Assembly (NCBI GenBank): GCA_014529385.2
Contig: CM043966.1
Span: 96,098,587-96,162,586, forward strand
Direction of reading: 5' to 3'
Length of the DNA stretch: 64,000 nucleotides
DNA from: Adiantum capillus-veneris
Taxonomy: Eukaryota > Streptophyta > Polypodiopsida > Polypodiales > Pteridaceae
Shown here: positions 1 through 10,237 of the stretch, in pieces
Numbering within the stretch: the stretch's first letter is position 1
Layout: each line of letters begins with the position of its first letter
Made by a program: the position numbers and the translations under genes
The notes under the pieces: model-generated
Told to the model about the DNA's origin: nothing
What the model saw: only the letters and a program-made list of their open reading frames with translations
Databases searched by the model: none

Positions 1-798
1 CAAGGATGGTTTGAACCTTCTTTGGATCCACGGAGATTCCCTTTTCGGAAATTACATAACCAAGAAATTCCACCTTAGATTGATGAAAAGAGCACTTCTC
101 CAGCTTTGCATATAACCCTGATGCACGAAGCTTTTCAAGCACTAATCGTACATGGTGCTCATGCTCTTCTTGATCCTTGGAAAATATCAAGATATCATCC
201 AAATATATTACCACAAAATAATCCAATACTCCCGAAAGATATTGTTCATTAAATGTTGAAAAACAGCTGGGGCATTTGTGAGACCGAATGGCATGACGGT
301 ATATTCAAAGTGGCCATACCTTGTCCGAAAGGTTGTCTTTCATTCATCACCTTCTTTGATTTTGACTAGGTTGTAAGCACCACGAAGATCTATTTTTGTA
401 AATATTCTTGCCTTGCCAAGGCGCTCAAGAAGCTCTGGGATCAAGGGAAGGGGATAGCGATTCTTGACGGTGATCTTGTTTACGCCCCTATAATCCACGC
501 ACATCCGGAGAGTTCCGTCCTTCTTTTTTACAAAGAGTATTGGAGCTCCTGCTGGGGACTTTGAATGCCGTATGAACCCCTTAGCAAGATTCTCATCAAT
601 ATTTTTCCGTAATTCTACCAATTCATCTTGAGATAGCTTGAATATTGGGCCAAAAGGGGGTTCGGTTCCCTCCTGAAGCTCTATAGCACAATCATAGGGT
701 CGATTCTCCGGTAAGAGGTTTGCATTCTTCTTCTCAAAAAAATCATTGTAATCTTGATATTGACGTGGCAATACCTCCATGATTTTTGTTGTCGACAT
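1..798 (-). pseudogene. Gypsy reverse transcriptase (Tcn1-like), broken
   Basis: RT copies the element RNA into DNA. Visible on the minus strand are the fingers region ([20 protein letters not shown] near 540-600), the [11 protein letters not shown] block near 480-510, [11 protein letters not shown] near 365-400, MPFGLTNAP near 275-300, and the catalytic IYLDDILIFSK at about 190-225. The intact reading frame ends at 340, where the codon after KEGDE is TGA; the family has Trp there. A second break, a frameshift near 245-255, lies between NNIF and the YLDD block. The sequence runs off the left edge in the RT connection region (FLGYVISEKGI). Start chosen: the frame is open upstream to 798, but the true polyprotein continues from the protease. 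Confidence 0.85.
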
Positions 799-818
799 GT
801 CGGTTGGTGTTGCAAATA

Positions 819-1470
819 TCAGAAAGTTGGATACTTTTTGGTTGCACGCATGAAGACCTTGGCTCCAAGATATATATGCCTATTATGCCTTCCCTTCTTC
901 TTTTGGACTTTTCGTGGTTCAATTCTCCGAGCCCTCCAATTGATGTCAGGATTATGTAATTCAAGCCACGGTAACCCAATAACAATTGGACTGCTTGGGC
1001 TTTGTATAATATTGAACGCTATTCTTGAAACATGCTCCTCCAATGTTACTTCTATGGGGCGAGTTTCATACGTGACATCCCCTAAAGCGAGGGGACAACC
1101 ATCAATGACTTCTACAGTTGCTAGATTAGACTTCTCCACAAGTGGTATGCCTTGTTCTTTTGCAAATTCTTTGTCCATGAAGCACGCTGTTGCGCCTGAA
1201 TTTAGTAATGATTCACAATCCATGTGTCTACCCGGCATATGGATCTTGACTGGTAGCATAAAACTTGAAGTGGAATCAGCGGGAAGAAAGAGACCTTTTT
1301 TTGTTTGTCTTTTGTCCAACCGATCGGTCTCTATTGGGGTTGGACGTCCATGTTTTCTGAACACGTTGAGGCCATTGCACTGTGAACCTTCATCCTTCTC
1401 TTCCTTGGACATCGTTGAACTATGTGCCCCTACTCTCCACAATACATACATAAGCCATTAATGCGTCGCC
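819..1470 (-). pseudogene. Gypsy CCHC knuckle and aspartic protease, active-site Asp lost
   Basis: At the 5' end of this stretch a CCHC zinc knuckle (CMYCGE-stop-GHIVQRC, about 1415-1456) marks the nucleocapsid end of gag; an in-frame TAG breaks it. Downstream the retroviral-type protease is readable: LLNSGATACFMD at about 1165-1200, then the flap-proximal segment and the C-terminal motif IVIGLPWLELHNPDI near 940-985. The protease motif is normally D-S/T-G; here the codon is AAT (Asn), a single transition, so the copy could not process its polyprotein. It lies between gag and RT, as expected for Ty3/gypsy order. Confidence 0.8.
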
Positions 1471-1479
1471 TTTGCTTCT

Positions 1480-2328
1480 CCTAAGCTGGGAGAGGTTGAA
1501 ACCATGCTGAATCAATTTTCATGGGCTCAATGCTTGATTCATGGCCCTGTTGAGGTGTGTAGCCATTATGTGTCACTTCTGTTTGGGGTCGAAATGGTGA
1601 CCAAGACGCCTCTCTTATCTCCTCTCAAATAGTCGATTATCACATTCTATTGCTTGAGAGATGAACTCGCTTGGTGTGTGAACCTTTGGCATAGTCAATA
1701 AAAGATCTTTTACGTTATCCTTTAATCCCCACCGAAATTGGCTAATGAAATATTCCTCATGCCGAGTCAGATCACAAGTGAGCTGTTGAAATTCGGATGC
1801 ATAGACGGATGCAGGTCTGATCCTTGGCAGAGATTTCTAAGTTTGGTTTCAACAACCCTTGCTCTATTAGTATCCCCAAAGGTTGTAGAGAACTCCCACA
1901 CAAAAGCTTCAAAGTCATGAAGAAGAGGAGATTCTTTTTCAAGTAAGGGAGCAAACCAAGAGAGAGCCGTACCCGAGAGGAGGGTCCCAATAAGGCCTAC
2001 TTGAGAGGCATCATCTGGATAGCGCTCTCGTTGCATTCGAATGAAGAGGCGCACTTGTTGGAGAAAACCTCTAAACTTTGATCTAGTCCCATCAAATTTT
2101 TCAGGCATGCTGACCTTCGGCTCCTTCTTATGTTGTTGAGAATAGCTAGATCTTGCAGCTTGTGCTTGTCTCTTGAAGCTCTTGAATTTGACGTTGAAGA
2201 TTTTGCAACGCCGGTCCCAAGATTAGGGGTTGCCCTACCTTAAGTTGAGTGTTGCTCTCACGAAGTTCTTGTAACTGAGCTTGGATGCTTTGCAATGCGT
2301 TGATGACACCTTCCATCGTCGGCTCCAT
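1480..2328 (-). pseudogene. Gypsy gag (capsid) of the Tcn1-like element
   Basis: Structural gag protein. Translation from the ATG at 2328 gives MEPTMEGVINALQSIQAQLQ, a heptad-like, Gln/Leu-rich coiled-coil N-terminus to about 2146. The capsid core follows at 2108-1767 in a separate open segment, with the motifs KFDGTRSKFRGFLQQVRLF, YPDDASQVGLIGTLLSGTAL, SWFAPLLE and WEFSTTFGD. This arrangement matches the retrotransposon gag fold shared by fungal gypsy and PEG10/RTL-type proteins (family knowledge). The two parts are separated by frame changes near 2110-2146, and the C-terminal third (1480-1766) has several stops. The ATG at 2328 is preferred because it lies just downstream of the likely primer-binding region. 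Confidence 0.75.
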
Positions 2329-2353
2329 GATGGCTTGAGAAGATTAAGAGATG

Positions 2354-2366
2354 GAAGTGTTGCCAA
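2354..2366 (-). other. Possible primer-binding site of the Tcn1-like element
   Basis: On the minus strand a sequence starting TGG (TGGCAACACTTCC) begins 2-3 bases after the putative LTR end. That spacing fits a tRNA primer site. I do not recognise the matching tRNA, and fungal relatives may self-prime, so this is tentative. Confidence 0.3.
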
Positions 2367-2636
2367 ACTGTTATGAGCGCGTATAGAGCTAGAAGAGAGC
2401 AAGAGGACGCGCTCACAATGTACAAGAACTTGGACTTGATGATAAGCTTAATATTGATTATAAGACTTAATACTTTATTAAGAGAGCTAGATACAAGGCT
2501 TGGATTACATGACTTGAGTACAAGACAAGGCTTGATTTCAAGGACAAGACTTGAACATACGAACTAGAAGAGGGATTTCTTCATAGGAGCCTCACAACTG
2601 GTGTTGGCAAGACTGAGGGGCTTGTGGCCCAAGACC

Positions 2637-2648
2637 CCTATTTATACT
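2637..2648 (-). promoter_or_regulatory. TATA box of the LTR promoter
   Basis: Minus-strand TATAAATAGGGG, a near-consensus plant TATA box. It lies about 0.3 kb upstream of the gag ATG (minus sense) and immediately downstream of the heat-shock-element array, which is the expected U3 to R order. Confidence 0.55.
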
Positions 2649-2654
2649 AGTGCT

Positions 2655-3010
2655 TGAGGAGGTTACTTGAGGAGGTTAGGACTTTCTAGGTTCTTCTTGA
2701 GGAGGTTAGAATCTTCTAGAACCTTCTTGACCCTTCTAGTTCTTCTAGAAGCTTCTGGATCCTTCTTCAACTTTCTAGAGTTTTCTAGAAACTTCTAGAT
2801 CTTTCCGAAATCTTCTCCAAGCTTCTAGAAACTTCTTGATCCTTCTAGAACCTTCTAGATCCTTCTTCAACTTTCTAGAGCTTTTCGGAAACTTCTAGAT
2901 TCTTTCGGAATCTTCTCCATGCTTCTAGAAACTTCTAGAATCTCCTCGATACTTTTAGAACTTCTAGAATCTTCTAGATCCTTCTAGATTCTTCTAGAGT
3001 CTTCTAGCGA
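2655..3010. promoter_or_regulatory. Array of heat-shock-element motifs (TTCTAGAA repeats)
   Basis: Degenerate tandem array built on TTCTAGAA, with roughly 10- and 20-bp spacing. At least seven sites have three or more perfectly phased 5-bp units (nTTCn/nGAAn alternating), the binding form for trimeric heat shock factor. Four-unit sites: 2709-2726 and 2923-2940. Three-unit sites: 2743-2755, 2783-2795, 2823-2835, 2843-2855 and 2962-2974. The array lies upstream of the minus-strand TATA box. Motif identity is seen directly; function in heat induction is inference. Confidence 0.6.
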
Positions 3011-3232
3011 TGATGTAGGAGATGACATAGGCGATGATGTAGGCAGCGACTGACTCTCAAGCATCCATGATAGTAATGAAGATGAAGAAGATGACAAGCT
3101 TAAGCATTGAAGTATGGCTCTTGGTTGGATTTGCATTCCATAGCCAAGAGTGTTGGTGTAGGCTCTCCACTTCTCAACAAGCTTGGAGAAGGAGATGGAG
3201 CTCTTGCACTTTGCACTCCACACAATGAGAGA

Positions 3233-3296
3233 ATGTGTGTGTGTGTGTGTGTGGGGGGGGGGAGAGTAGATCCCCCTCTCATGCTTGGTCCACACC

Positions 3297-3361
<65 letters not shown>
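3233..3361 (+). repeat. (TG)n-G run and (CT)n microsatellite in the LTR
   Basis: A (TG)n run followed by about ten G at 3233-3263, then an almost pure (CT)n tract at 3306-3361, inside the putative U3. Confidence 0.95.
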
Positions 3362-3364
<3 letters not shown>

Positions 3365-3782
3365 ATATTCAATTATATCATCTGGGACATGTGTCCTCTT
3401 TTTCCTCTTTGAGAGAAAGAACTTAATTATTTATTTTTATGTATCTAAATTCTCATTGGACCCCTGTAAAGCCTATCCAATAGGATTCAAGCACATCATG
3501 AGGGCCACATGTGGAGAATTTTGCCATGTGTCTTTTATGCTTCTTAAGTCATTTGGTTTGAATTGAATACTTCAAGCACTTAGTCAATCAAGCATGGAAA
3601 CCGTTTATGCCTCTTGAGAGTTTATATTTGAATTGAACACATCAAGAACCTTAGCCATTTTAAGCATAAACACCACCTCAAGCTTTGGGCAAGTTTCCCA
3701 CAAACACTTTAAACACTTTAGTTAGCAAGCCGACAAGCACCTCATGCTTGGGTAGGGTTCCCACCTCAAGGTCAGCCCTAGC

Positions 3783-3838
3783 TAGCCTAAGGTCAATAGC
3801 CTAAGGTCAATAGCCTAAGGTCAATAGCCTAAGGTCAA
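3783..3838 (+). repeat. 14-bp tandem repeat, four copies
   Basis: Four consecutive copies of TAGCCTAAGGTCAA in the outer part of the putative LTR. No function assigned. Confidence 0.9.
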
Positions 3839-4090
3839 AGGACTTTTTGAGGTCTTTAATGAAGCTAACCCTAAGTTCTTCAAGCTTCATTACGTAGCAT
3901 TGCTCTTTAACAGACCATCTCTCATTTGGAGCCCTTTAACCTTGGCCCCGTGTTGAGACAGATCCATAAGCACATATCTATATTCTAACCCTTGTTTCTG
4001 TTTATTCTCCCACATTAAATGATCAGTTTAATATGAGAAAATAATTTGGGTTGGTTAGATATTAGATTTTATGACATCACATGAATCCAA

Positions 4091-4680
4091 ATTATGCCAA
4101 AAAAAAGTAAAAGATGAATTGTAGAGACAATTGAAAGTTGGATTTATAGTTCCAATTGAGAATTTGGAGCAAATCTCATTGATTTTTGTGGTCTCTAAAA
4201 AGAACAAGAAGCTACGGATTTGTGTTGATTACTGCAAGGTGAATGCAACTACGATGTTGAATCCCTTTCCTCTCCCATTTTTAGATTCTACTTTGTATGA
4301 GTTGCAGGTCAATAGATGTACTCTTTTGCAGATGGATACAAGGGCTACAACCAAGTGCAGATAGCACTTACAAATCAACCAAAGATTGCATTTACCACTG
4401 CATGGGAAGTGTTTTCTTGTAGAGAGATGTGGTTTGGACAGCTGAATTCACCCAACACCTTCCAAAGGGATATGCAATAGATATTTGGTCCATATTTAAT
4501 AGATTTCATGTGGATATTTTTGGAAGACTTGGAGAAAAGTCAAAGCATTTGCATCGTCTTCATCTCTACTTTCAAAATTATTGGGAACCCAAGTTAATTC
4601 TTAACCCGATAAAGTGTGTGTTTGCGTGGCAAGTGGGATGTTGTTGGGACACATCATATCCAAATAAGAAATTATAGTAG
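4091..4680 (+). pseudogene. Ty3/gypsy (non-chromovirus, Tat/Athila-like) reverse transcriptase remnant
   Basis: Decayed RT on the plus strand. Readable blocks: GFIVPIEN, FVVSKKNKKLRICVDYCKVN (4180-4250), NPFPLPFLDSTLYEL, then after a frameshift MDGYKGYNQVQIAL (4332-4372), FTTAWEVF, NTFQRDMQ (4455-4476), and LHLYFQNYWEPKLILNPIKC (4558-4617). The DGYxGYNQ block and lack of chromovirus signatures place it with the Tat/Athila branch. The YxDD region is corrupted to LEDLE and several stops interrupt it. No gag or protease is recognisable upstream, where the neighbouring Tcn1-like LTR begins at 3912. Confidence 0.8.
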
Positions 4681-4884
4681 ATCCCAACAAAATTGCAGCC
4701 ATCATGCAAGCACCACCACCCTATTCACCAAAGGCGAATCTATGGTTTTTGGGTCAAGTACAATGGCATGGCCGACACTTGCGATTCCTGGCTATATTGC
4801 GGTACCATTGAATGCGGTAGCACGTGGAAAAGAAGGAATTTAAATGGACTCCACAAAGTGATTTGGCCTATTACCATCCAAAGA

Positions 4885-5340
4885 TGATGTCACCAGAGCA
4901 CCAATTCTACTACCTCCGAATTGGGGAAAGGATCTCCATGTTTTTGTTGATGCTTTCGACATTGCAATTGGAAGTGTATTAATGCAAGAAACAATTAATG
5001 GATGGTTTCAACCAATCTGTTATGCTAGTTGATGGCTCTCCACAGCAGAGAAGAATTATTCGATGATGGAGAGAGAATGTCTAGGAATGGTGTATTTGAT
5101 GAAGACGTTTTGACATTATTTGCTTGGACAATTATTTTACTTTTGGTGGGAAGACAGGCTAGGTAGATGATTGTACTGCAGGAATTTGAGTTTGAAGTGG
5201 TACATCGACTGGATGCACAACATGTAATCATGAATATTTTATCTCGGTTGGATTCAGGGGAAGCACTAATTGGTATCGAAGATGAATTGTTGGATACGCA
5301 TCTATTTAGAGTTGAAACGGAAAAAGAAGACAATGTGCAA
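4885..5340 (+). pseudogene. RNase H remnant of the same gypsy pol
   Basis: Plus-strand frame with APILLPPNWGKDLHVFVDAF (4900-4960), IAIGSVLMQE, then YAS-stop-WLSTAEKNYSMMEREC (5019-5080) and MVYLMKTF-stop-HYLLG. This is the conserved RNase H order of gypsy polyproteins (DAS..A.GavL.Q / YaSr.L...E.NYs..ErE). Several stops show that it is inactive. It follows the RT block in the expected position. Confidence 0.75.
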
Positions 5341-5549
5341 TAGCAGGAAGTTGCTTCGAATTCGAAAACTTTTCCAAGGACATGGTATGAGAAGATGATG
5401 TTCCTTTTGCAAAAAGGCATTATGGTAGCCCATTTAACTGTAGACCAGAGAAAAAGGGTGGCATTGAAGAGCAATAGGTTTGAAATTCTATTGGATCAGG
5501 TTTTTAATCAAGATCTTTGGGGCGTAATGTTGCGATGTGTTCCAGGACT

Positions 5550-6400
5550 GAAACAACAAGCAATACTCAAGGAAGCTCATGAAGGTATTGGTAATGGTCA
5601 TATGTCGTACAAATAACTATACAAAATGGATCAAAGCTTGGGTATTAGAAGAAGATATTGCGCTTTCAGTTGCAGAATGTCTTTGTCAAGATGTGTTTCC
5701 ACGATTTGGTCTACTAGTGGAACAACTCAATGATCGAAGTACACATTTTTAAAATAAAGTAATAAGGGAGTTGTTCACGACTTTCTAGATCGTGCATAAA
5801 AAGAGTACTTCTTATTATCTACAAGCGAATGGTTTGGCAAAAAGCAGCAATAAGATCATTACACGGATGTTGACAAAGCTAGTAGTTGTGAAACGAGATG
5901 ATTGGGATTTGAAACTCCCTGTGGCACTTTGGGTGTATCGCACTTCATTTAAACTCGATACGAGGTTTACTCCATTCAAGCTAGGGTTTGGAATAGAAGC
6001 CATTTCCTCGCTGAAATTTGTGGTGCCCCAGCATGTGCATTATGGTGTCAGAGAGATTGTTATCGAAGGATTTGGTGGTCTATAGAATAGACTAGTTGCT
6101 GCAGTTGGAAGAGGATAGATATACCAATTTTATACATATGTGGGAGTTACAAATCAAGAAAAAGAAACAAAACAATAGAGGAATGCGGTTCAAGATATTC
6201 AAGGAAGGTGATTTGGTACTAATGTTCAATTCTCGCCAAGTAAAGCTTAAATAGTTGTAAACACACCATGTTCAAGGAAGTGTGGATGCGAATGTATTTT
6301 TCTTGCAAATTTTGGATGGAACTATGGTTTCAAGTCCGGTTAATGGATTTAAATTGCGGCACTACCTTGGGATGATGCCCTGTAATCATGGCGAGGAGAT
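5550..6400 (+). pseudogene. Integrase remnant of the same gypsy pol
   Basis: Integrase of a gypsy element. Visible: the H of the zinc-binding end in AILKEAHEGIGNGH (5562-5603); core segment TKWIKAWVLEEDIALSVAEC then FPRFG and DRSTHF (5620-5752); YYLQANGLAKSSNKIITRML (5813-5872); and the long open block DDWDLKLPVALWVYRTSF to TPFKLGFGIEA (5900-6000). The C-terminal domain is also recognisable (FKEGDLVLMFNSRQVKL near 6198-6250, LDGTMVSSPVNGFKLRHYLG near 6310-6370). Most of the IN family order is present despite stops. No chromodomain follows, consistent with the Tat/Athila branch. Its 3' side is interrupted by the element starting at 6531. Confidence 0.85.
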
Positions 6401-6525
6401 TGAGGTGGCCGATCAAATCCCGATAATCGTTATAATAATGCTGATGTACGATTACAATTGTGGCATTAAGTCTTGTATGAGGTACCCAAGGTATCATGTG
6501 CAAGATTTTGTAATTAGTAGGATAA

Positions 6526-6530
6526 TTGTG
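6526..6530. other. Target-site duplication TTGTG (left copy)
   Basis: TTGTG directly precedes the TG of the LTR at 6531 and recurs at 15265-15269 directly after the other LTR. Confidence 0.85.
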
Positions 6531-6730
6531 TGTTAACCCTCACGGCTCACGGACACCCTATCACCTACGACGGACGTTGTATTATTTACTTGGTAGAGTC
6601 AAGTACTAGGCTTGTCGGTCCAATAGGAAAAGGGTAAGAGTGATCGCCAATGAGAGACGCACTCTAACTGGAACATTCAAGGGATTAGTTGGCTAAGCAT
6701 GGGCGCCCAAGTGTGAATGGGGTGAGCTCA

Positions 6731-6737
6731 TATAAAA
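6731..6737 (+). promoter_or_regulatory. TATA box in 5' LTR
   Basis: TATAAAA, conserved in the 3' LTR at 14868-14874; 200 bp from the LTR start, a typical U3 position. Confidence 0.6.
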
Positions 6738-6826
6738 GTCAACTAAACCTAAAATTCATTCATTCTCTCATTTGTGCAATTGAAGAGTGCTCTTGCTCCA
6801 TCTCCATCTTCTTCTTCTTCATCTCC

Positions 6827-6830
6827 TTGT

Positions 6831-6873
<43 letters not shown>
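6827..6873 (+). repeat. (GT)n(GA)n microsatellite in LTR
   Basis: About 28 bases of GT followed by about 18 bases of GA. The 3' LTR has a shorter GT run and a longer, interrupted GA run at the same place. Confidence 0.9.
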
Positions 6874-7117
6874 TGTGCGATCGAGCATTGCGGCGGCACG
6901 ACGGCGATGAGGTGGTTGAGCGCGGCGTAGCGGCGTCTCCCTCTTCTTCGCGGCGAGGAATCCTCCACGAAGCAAGCGTAGAGCGGTGAGTGACACACCG
7001 TCGTCATCTTTGAGCTTACTAGTTTATGCTTGTTATGTGCTTGGAGCCATTTGTGGCTCGCACACGATTTATCAGCAAGTTCCTTGCATTGACACGTGCG
7101 ACATACGCGCACATTTT

Positions 7118-7135
7118 TGGCGCCATTGTCGGGGA
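7118..7135 (+). other. Primer-binding site, Asp-tRNA type
   Basis: TGGCGCCATTGTCGGGGA starts 4 bases after the LTR end. It matches the well-known Asp-tRNA primer site of plant Athila/Tat elements with about two differences. Confidence 0.8.
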
Positions 7136-7916
7136 ATGCCATACACTAAGCTTGAATGGCACTCTGTGCTTCTTTTGTGGTGCAATTTCAATTGTAGGAA
7201 AGGTAAGGAAGGAGGGTGTGTGTGTTGAGAAGAAGGATTTTATGTTATACTGTGTATTTTTTTTGTTAATGGAGTTTTCAAAGGTACTGTGTTTATTCTC
7301 TATGTATTAAGGTTGTTAGTTTTCTTTGTTAATGGAGTTTTCAAAGGTATTGTGTTTATTCTCTATGTATTAAGGTTGTTAGTTTTCTATGTAATGTAAT
7401 GTACAGTAAGTAGGAAGTAGATATATGAGAGCTAATAGAGTGTGTTAGTGTGTAACAATACATGTATTAGTTAGAAGTAGGTCGATAGAGTGTGTGTGCT
7501 CTCGCGCAGGCCGCGGCGACCTTATCCTTTAAAAAATTAAATTAAAAAGTTAAAAAATTAAATGTAGGACCGGGATCGGGAATATCTCCCATACCCAAGC
7601 TCAAGCTCACGCTCAGGTCTAGGCCTCAGTCGCCTTTTAAAATTACGAATTTTAGCTTCACACATAGCTAAATATCGATTTTTTGAGGACCAACGGAACT
7701 TCAGATGCCCGAAAATTGTGTTGTAAAGCACACAGCGACCTCTAAGTGATACGCTCGTTTCGAGCTATCACACACTTTAATCAAAAAAATCAAACATTAA
7801 AAAAATAAAAATAAAAATTAAAAACGTAAAAAACACGAGTGAAAACAGACGCTTAAAAAAGGTCAGCGGTTAACCTTCGAGAATATTCACCGACGCCTGT
7901 AGGGTGCCAAAGGCAC
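7136..7916 (+). other. Untranslated leader, non-coding
   Basis: About 780 bp between primer site and gag. No ORF of note. AT-rich poly-A stretches at 7530-7560 and 7785-7830. Contains the 63-bp tandem duplication listed separately. Confidence 0.7.
7264..7389 (+). repeat. 63-bp direct tandem duplication
   Basis: Two nearly identical 63-bp units (7264-7326 and 7327-7389) starting TGTTAATGGAGTTTTCAAAG, differing at only a few positions. Confidence 0.9.
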
Positions 7917-10237
7917 ATGCATCTGCGCTTTGGTCGTGTGCTAGAGACGGAGCAAGTAGAGAGAATTTCGACTTACGCAAGTTCTCAATATCCACCTACT
8001 TTAGGTTCCGGGCCCTCGGCGGGGACCCAAGGTAGTACAAACCAAGACCCGAACATAGCGTCCAGTGACTCTTCCTCTGACTACGACGTCATGGAGGGTT
8101 TCCCTATGCCTAATCCCGATAGCTCAAGCCAAGACATGCATGCCATGGGCCCGCGGTCCGGGCCGAGCGTGCTTAGCCGCCTGAAGGAAACCTTTAGTAG
8201 AGCCACTCGCTCCGAACATGGAGATAATGATGTAAATGAGGGGGGTGGGGAAGTAAATTCTCCATTCGTGACCAACGTAGACCCTATGCCCTTAGAGAAT
8301 GTGCAAGTGAATACTTCATTCACTGCACCTCCTGACTCTTCAGAGTTATCCCCCTCCGAAGTCATATTACCCGATGGTAGAAGCCTTGCCGAAGTGCAAG
8401 AGGTTGAGCGATATATCCTTGCAGCGAGGGAAAAGAAAGTCGAGAGCTTATGTAAGGCGGAGCAACGAAGAGAGTTAAAAGCGAAATCCCTATGTCAATA
8501 TCCTTGCTAGGTGACACCTATCACGTGGGTTGGTTAGATGTCCTACAATCCACAATGGGCGCTACTAGTGTGGAGGATCATCAACAAAGAGTTTGTGAGG
8601 TCATCCATAGGGTCATTGAGTTAGAGAGACAAAACAAGGGGATCAGCATGCCTTAAACGGGTCTCATGAAATTCTTGGATACAGGAAAGGCTAAACAACC
8701 GACCTTATCGCAAATGGAGACTCCCTCGGTAAGTCCGATGGATCCTCCATATGTTGTTTCGCCAGGGGTCTCAATGCAATCTAAGCCCACAAGTGATAGC
8801 TTCACCTTTCCAAGTCTAGCTCATCTTTCCCTTGATGACACCACGGCTACCATGCCTACCCCAATGATGGGCATGCCGAGAAACATGCCATGGACCTCAT
8901 TTGTTAGTAAAGCACCGCTACATGGTAGCTCAATGCCTGCAACAGTACCTACAAGTGTGTACCAATCGTATACACCCATGGGTCCTCGTACTCATGTAGT
9001 CCCTACCCCTCCCATTGTTTCAACAACCTATGCTCCACAACCACAACACCCAAGCTCTTATTTTCATGGGACTATACCGGCTAGCATTAGCATGTCACAT
9101 CCGACGTCTGCTATGCCTAGGGCCACACATATGAACTTTGGGCCGCCACATGGCACAACACCGTACCCAACGTGGAACCCAAGGGCTTCCTATGCGCCAA
9201 GCCCAATGCCAATACCTACTCCACATGTAGTCTTTAGAGCACCTCCACCCACGGTTCCTGCTCACTCAGGTGACTTGGCAACATTTGCTCAAGCTATTGG
9301 TCGATCTATTGCTGAGAATATGCGTAACACGCCTGATAGAGAGCCTAGAAGTAAGGCAGTACAAATAGCCAAGCTCACACAAAAATTTAGTGGAGACGGG
9401 GATGTGAGAAAGCATATCGAAGTGTTTGAACAAATATGCGATTCTCTAGGAGAACACAATGACCTGCATAAGAGTAATGCTTTAAGCCTAACCTTTAGTG
9501 GGAAGGCAGGAGATTGGTATAGAACCCTAAGGGTGGAAGAAAAAACGATTTACCCTACTCTTAGGAGACTGTTCTTGAAAGAATACATACGAGAGGGAGT
9601 GCTTTGGGGTGTAGCCTCTCAGCTCCAGAAAGCTCAACGAGAGGAAGGAGAGTCGGTGAGAGACTTTATTAGTCGCTGGAAGCATTTGAATTCTCGTTGT
9701 AATCCAAATGAGCGCTTCAATTATAACCAATTGCTTGATAGATTCATTAGGGGGTTACGACTTGAGGATATCTACGATGGCCTAATCATTAGAGGTATCA
9801 CCACTTGGAAAGCAGTCACCACCGATGCGATCCAATTGGAGGATAATTTAATGATTCAAGGAGAAAGAGTGTCAGTTGAACCTAAATCTATTAGCTCGCA
9901 AGCATCAGGGCATCAGCCAATGACCCTAAAGCCTATTGCTAAGGAGCCAAAGATATCTGAGATGACTTTAACAGATCTCACCAAGGCTATTCAAGAGAGT
10001 CTTAGAGACAATCGTGCTCCACAAAACAATCATATGTATCCAAGAAGGGAGCAACAATGGTGCTCAATATGCTATGGACCGCATAGTACCAGTGAATGCC
10101 CTACTTTTAGAGTAAAATTCAATGGGAATTGCAATGCATGTGGAAGGTATGGTCATCAAGCTAAGGATTGCATAGTATTTAAGCGCGCGATGGCCAATAG
10201 ACCCAATGGACAGACACACCTCGAGTGCCTGCATTGA
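7917..10237 (+). pseudogene. Large gag of the gag-only element, one frameshift and one stop
   Basis: Long structural protein of about 770 residues when read through its breaks. N-terminal part (7917-8510) is Ser/Asp-rich and acidic (NIASSDSSSDYDVMEG). A frameshift near 8490 moves into LLGDTYHVGWLDVLQ, and a TAA at about 8653 precedes the next open stretch (8666-10237). That stretch has a Pro/Met/Thr-rich linker (residues 1-190), then a retrotransposon gag core (AKLTQKFSGDGDVRKHIEVF; LTFSGKAGDWYRTL; LRRLFLKEYI; ESVRDFISRWKHLNSRCN; RFIRGL). Two zinc knuckles follow near the C-terminus (CSICYGPHSTSEC and CNACGRYGHQAKDC). It ends at the TGA at 10237, overlapping the next frame. Gag packages element RNA in the cytoplasm. 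Confidence 0.85.

Larger units (their letters stand above)
1..3912 (-). mobile_element. Tcn1-like Ty3/gypsy (chromovirus-type) retrotransposon, truncated by window edge
   Basis: Minus-strand LTR retrotransposon. Read on the minus strand, a putative 5' LTR (3912 to 2369) is followed by a short leader, gag, a CCHC knuckle, an aspartic protease and reverse transcriptase running off position 1. The gag core (EKFDG..KFRGFLQQVRLF) and the RT ([20 protein letters not shown]) resemble the fungal Tcn1 chromovirus group and its relatives in non-seed plants rather than common angiosperm gypsy lineages (family knowledge). The copy is dead: an in-frame stop in the CCHC knuckle, Asn for the catalytic Asp in the protease, a Trp-to-stop change in RT, and a frameshift near 250. 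RNase H, integrase and the 3' LTR lie outside the window, so a chromodomain cannot be checked. Confidence 0.8.
2369..3912 (-). repeat. Putative 5' LTR of the Tcn1-like element
   Basis: On the minus strand this would begin TGTTA (3912) and end TAACA (2369), a 5-bp terminal inverted repeat with the TG...CA rule, placed just upstream of the primer region and gag start. Length is about 1.54 kb. It contains a TATA box on the correct strand, an HSE-rich array, a TG/CT microsatellite and a 14-bp tandem repeat. The partner LTR is outside the window, so the outer boundary rests on the short inverted repeat only. Confidence 0.45.
6531..7113 (+). repeat. 5' LTR of the gag-only element
   Basis: 583 bp, TG...CA ends, followed by the primer site. 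TATA box (TATAAAA) at 6731-6737. Contains (GT)n/(GA)n at about 6827-6873, downstream of the TATA box and so in the likely R/U5 transcript. Confidence 0.9.

Noticed and set aside
754-1461. 235-codon plus-strand frame
   Set aside because: Shadow of the minus-strand protease; no domain, while the opposite strand shows clear gypsy motifs.
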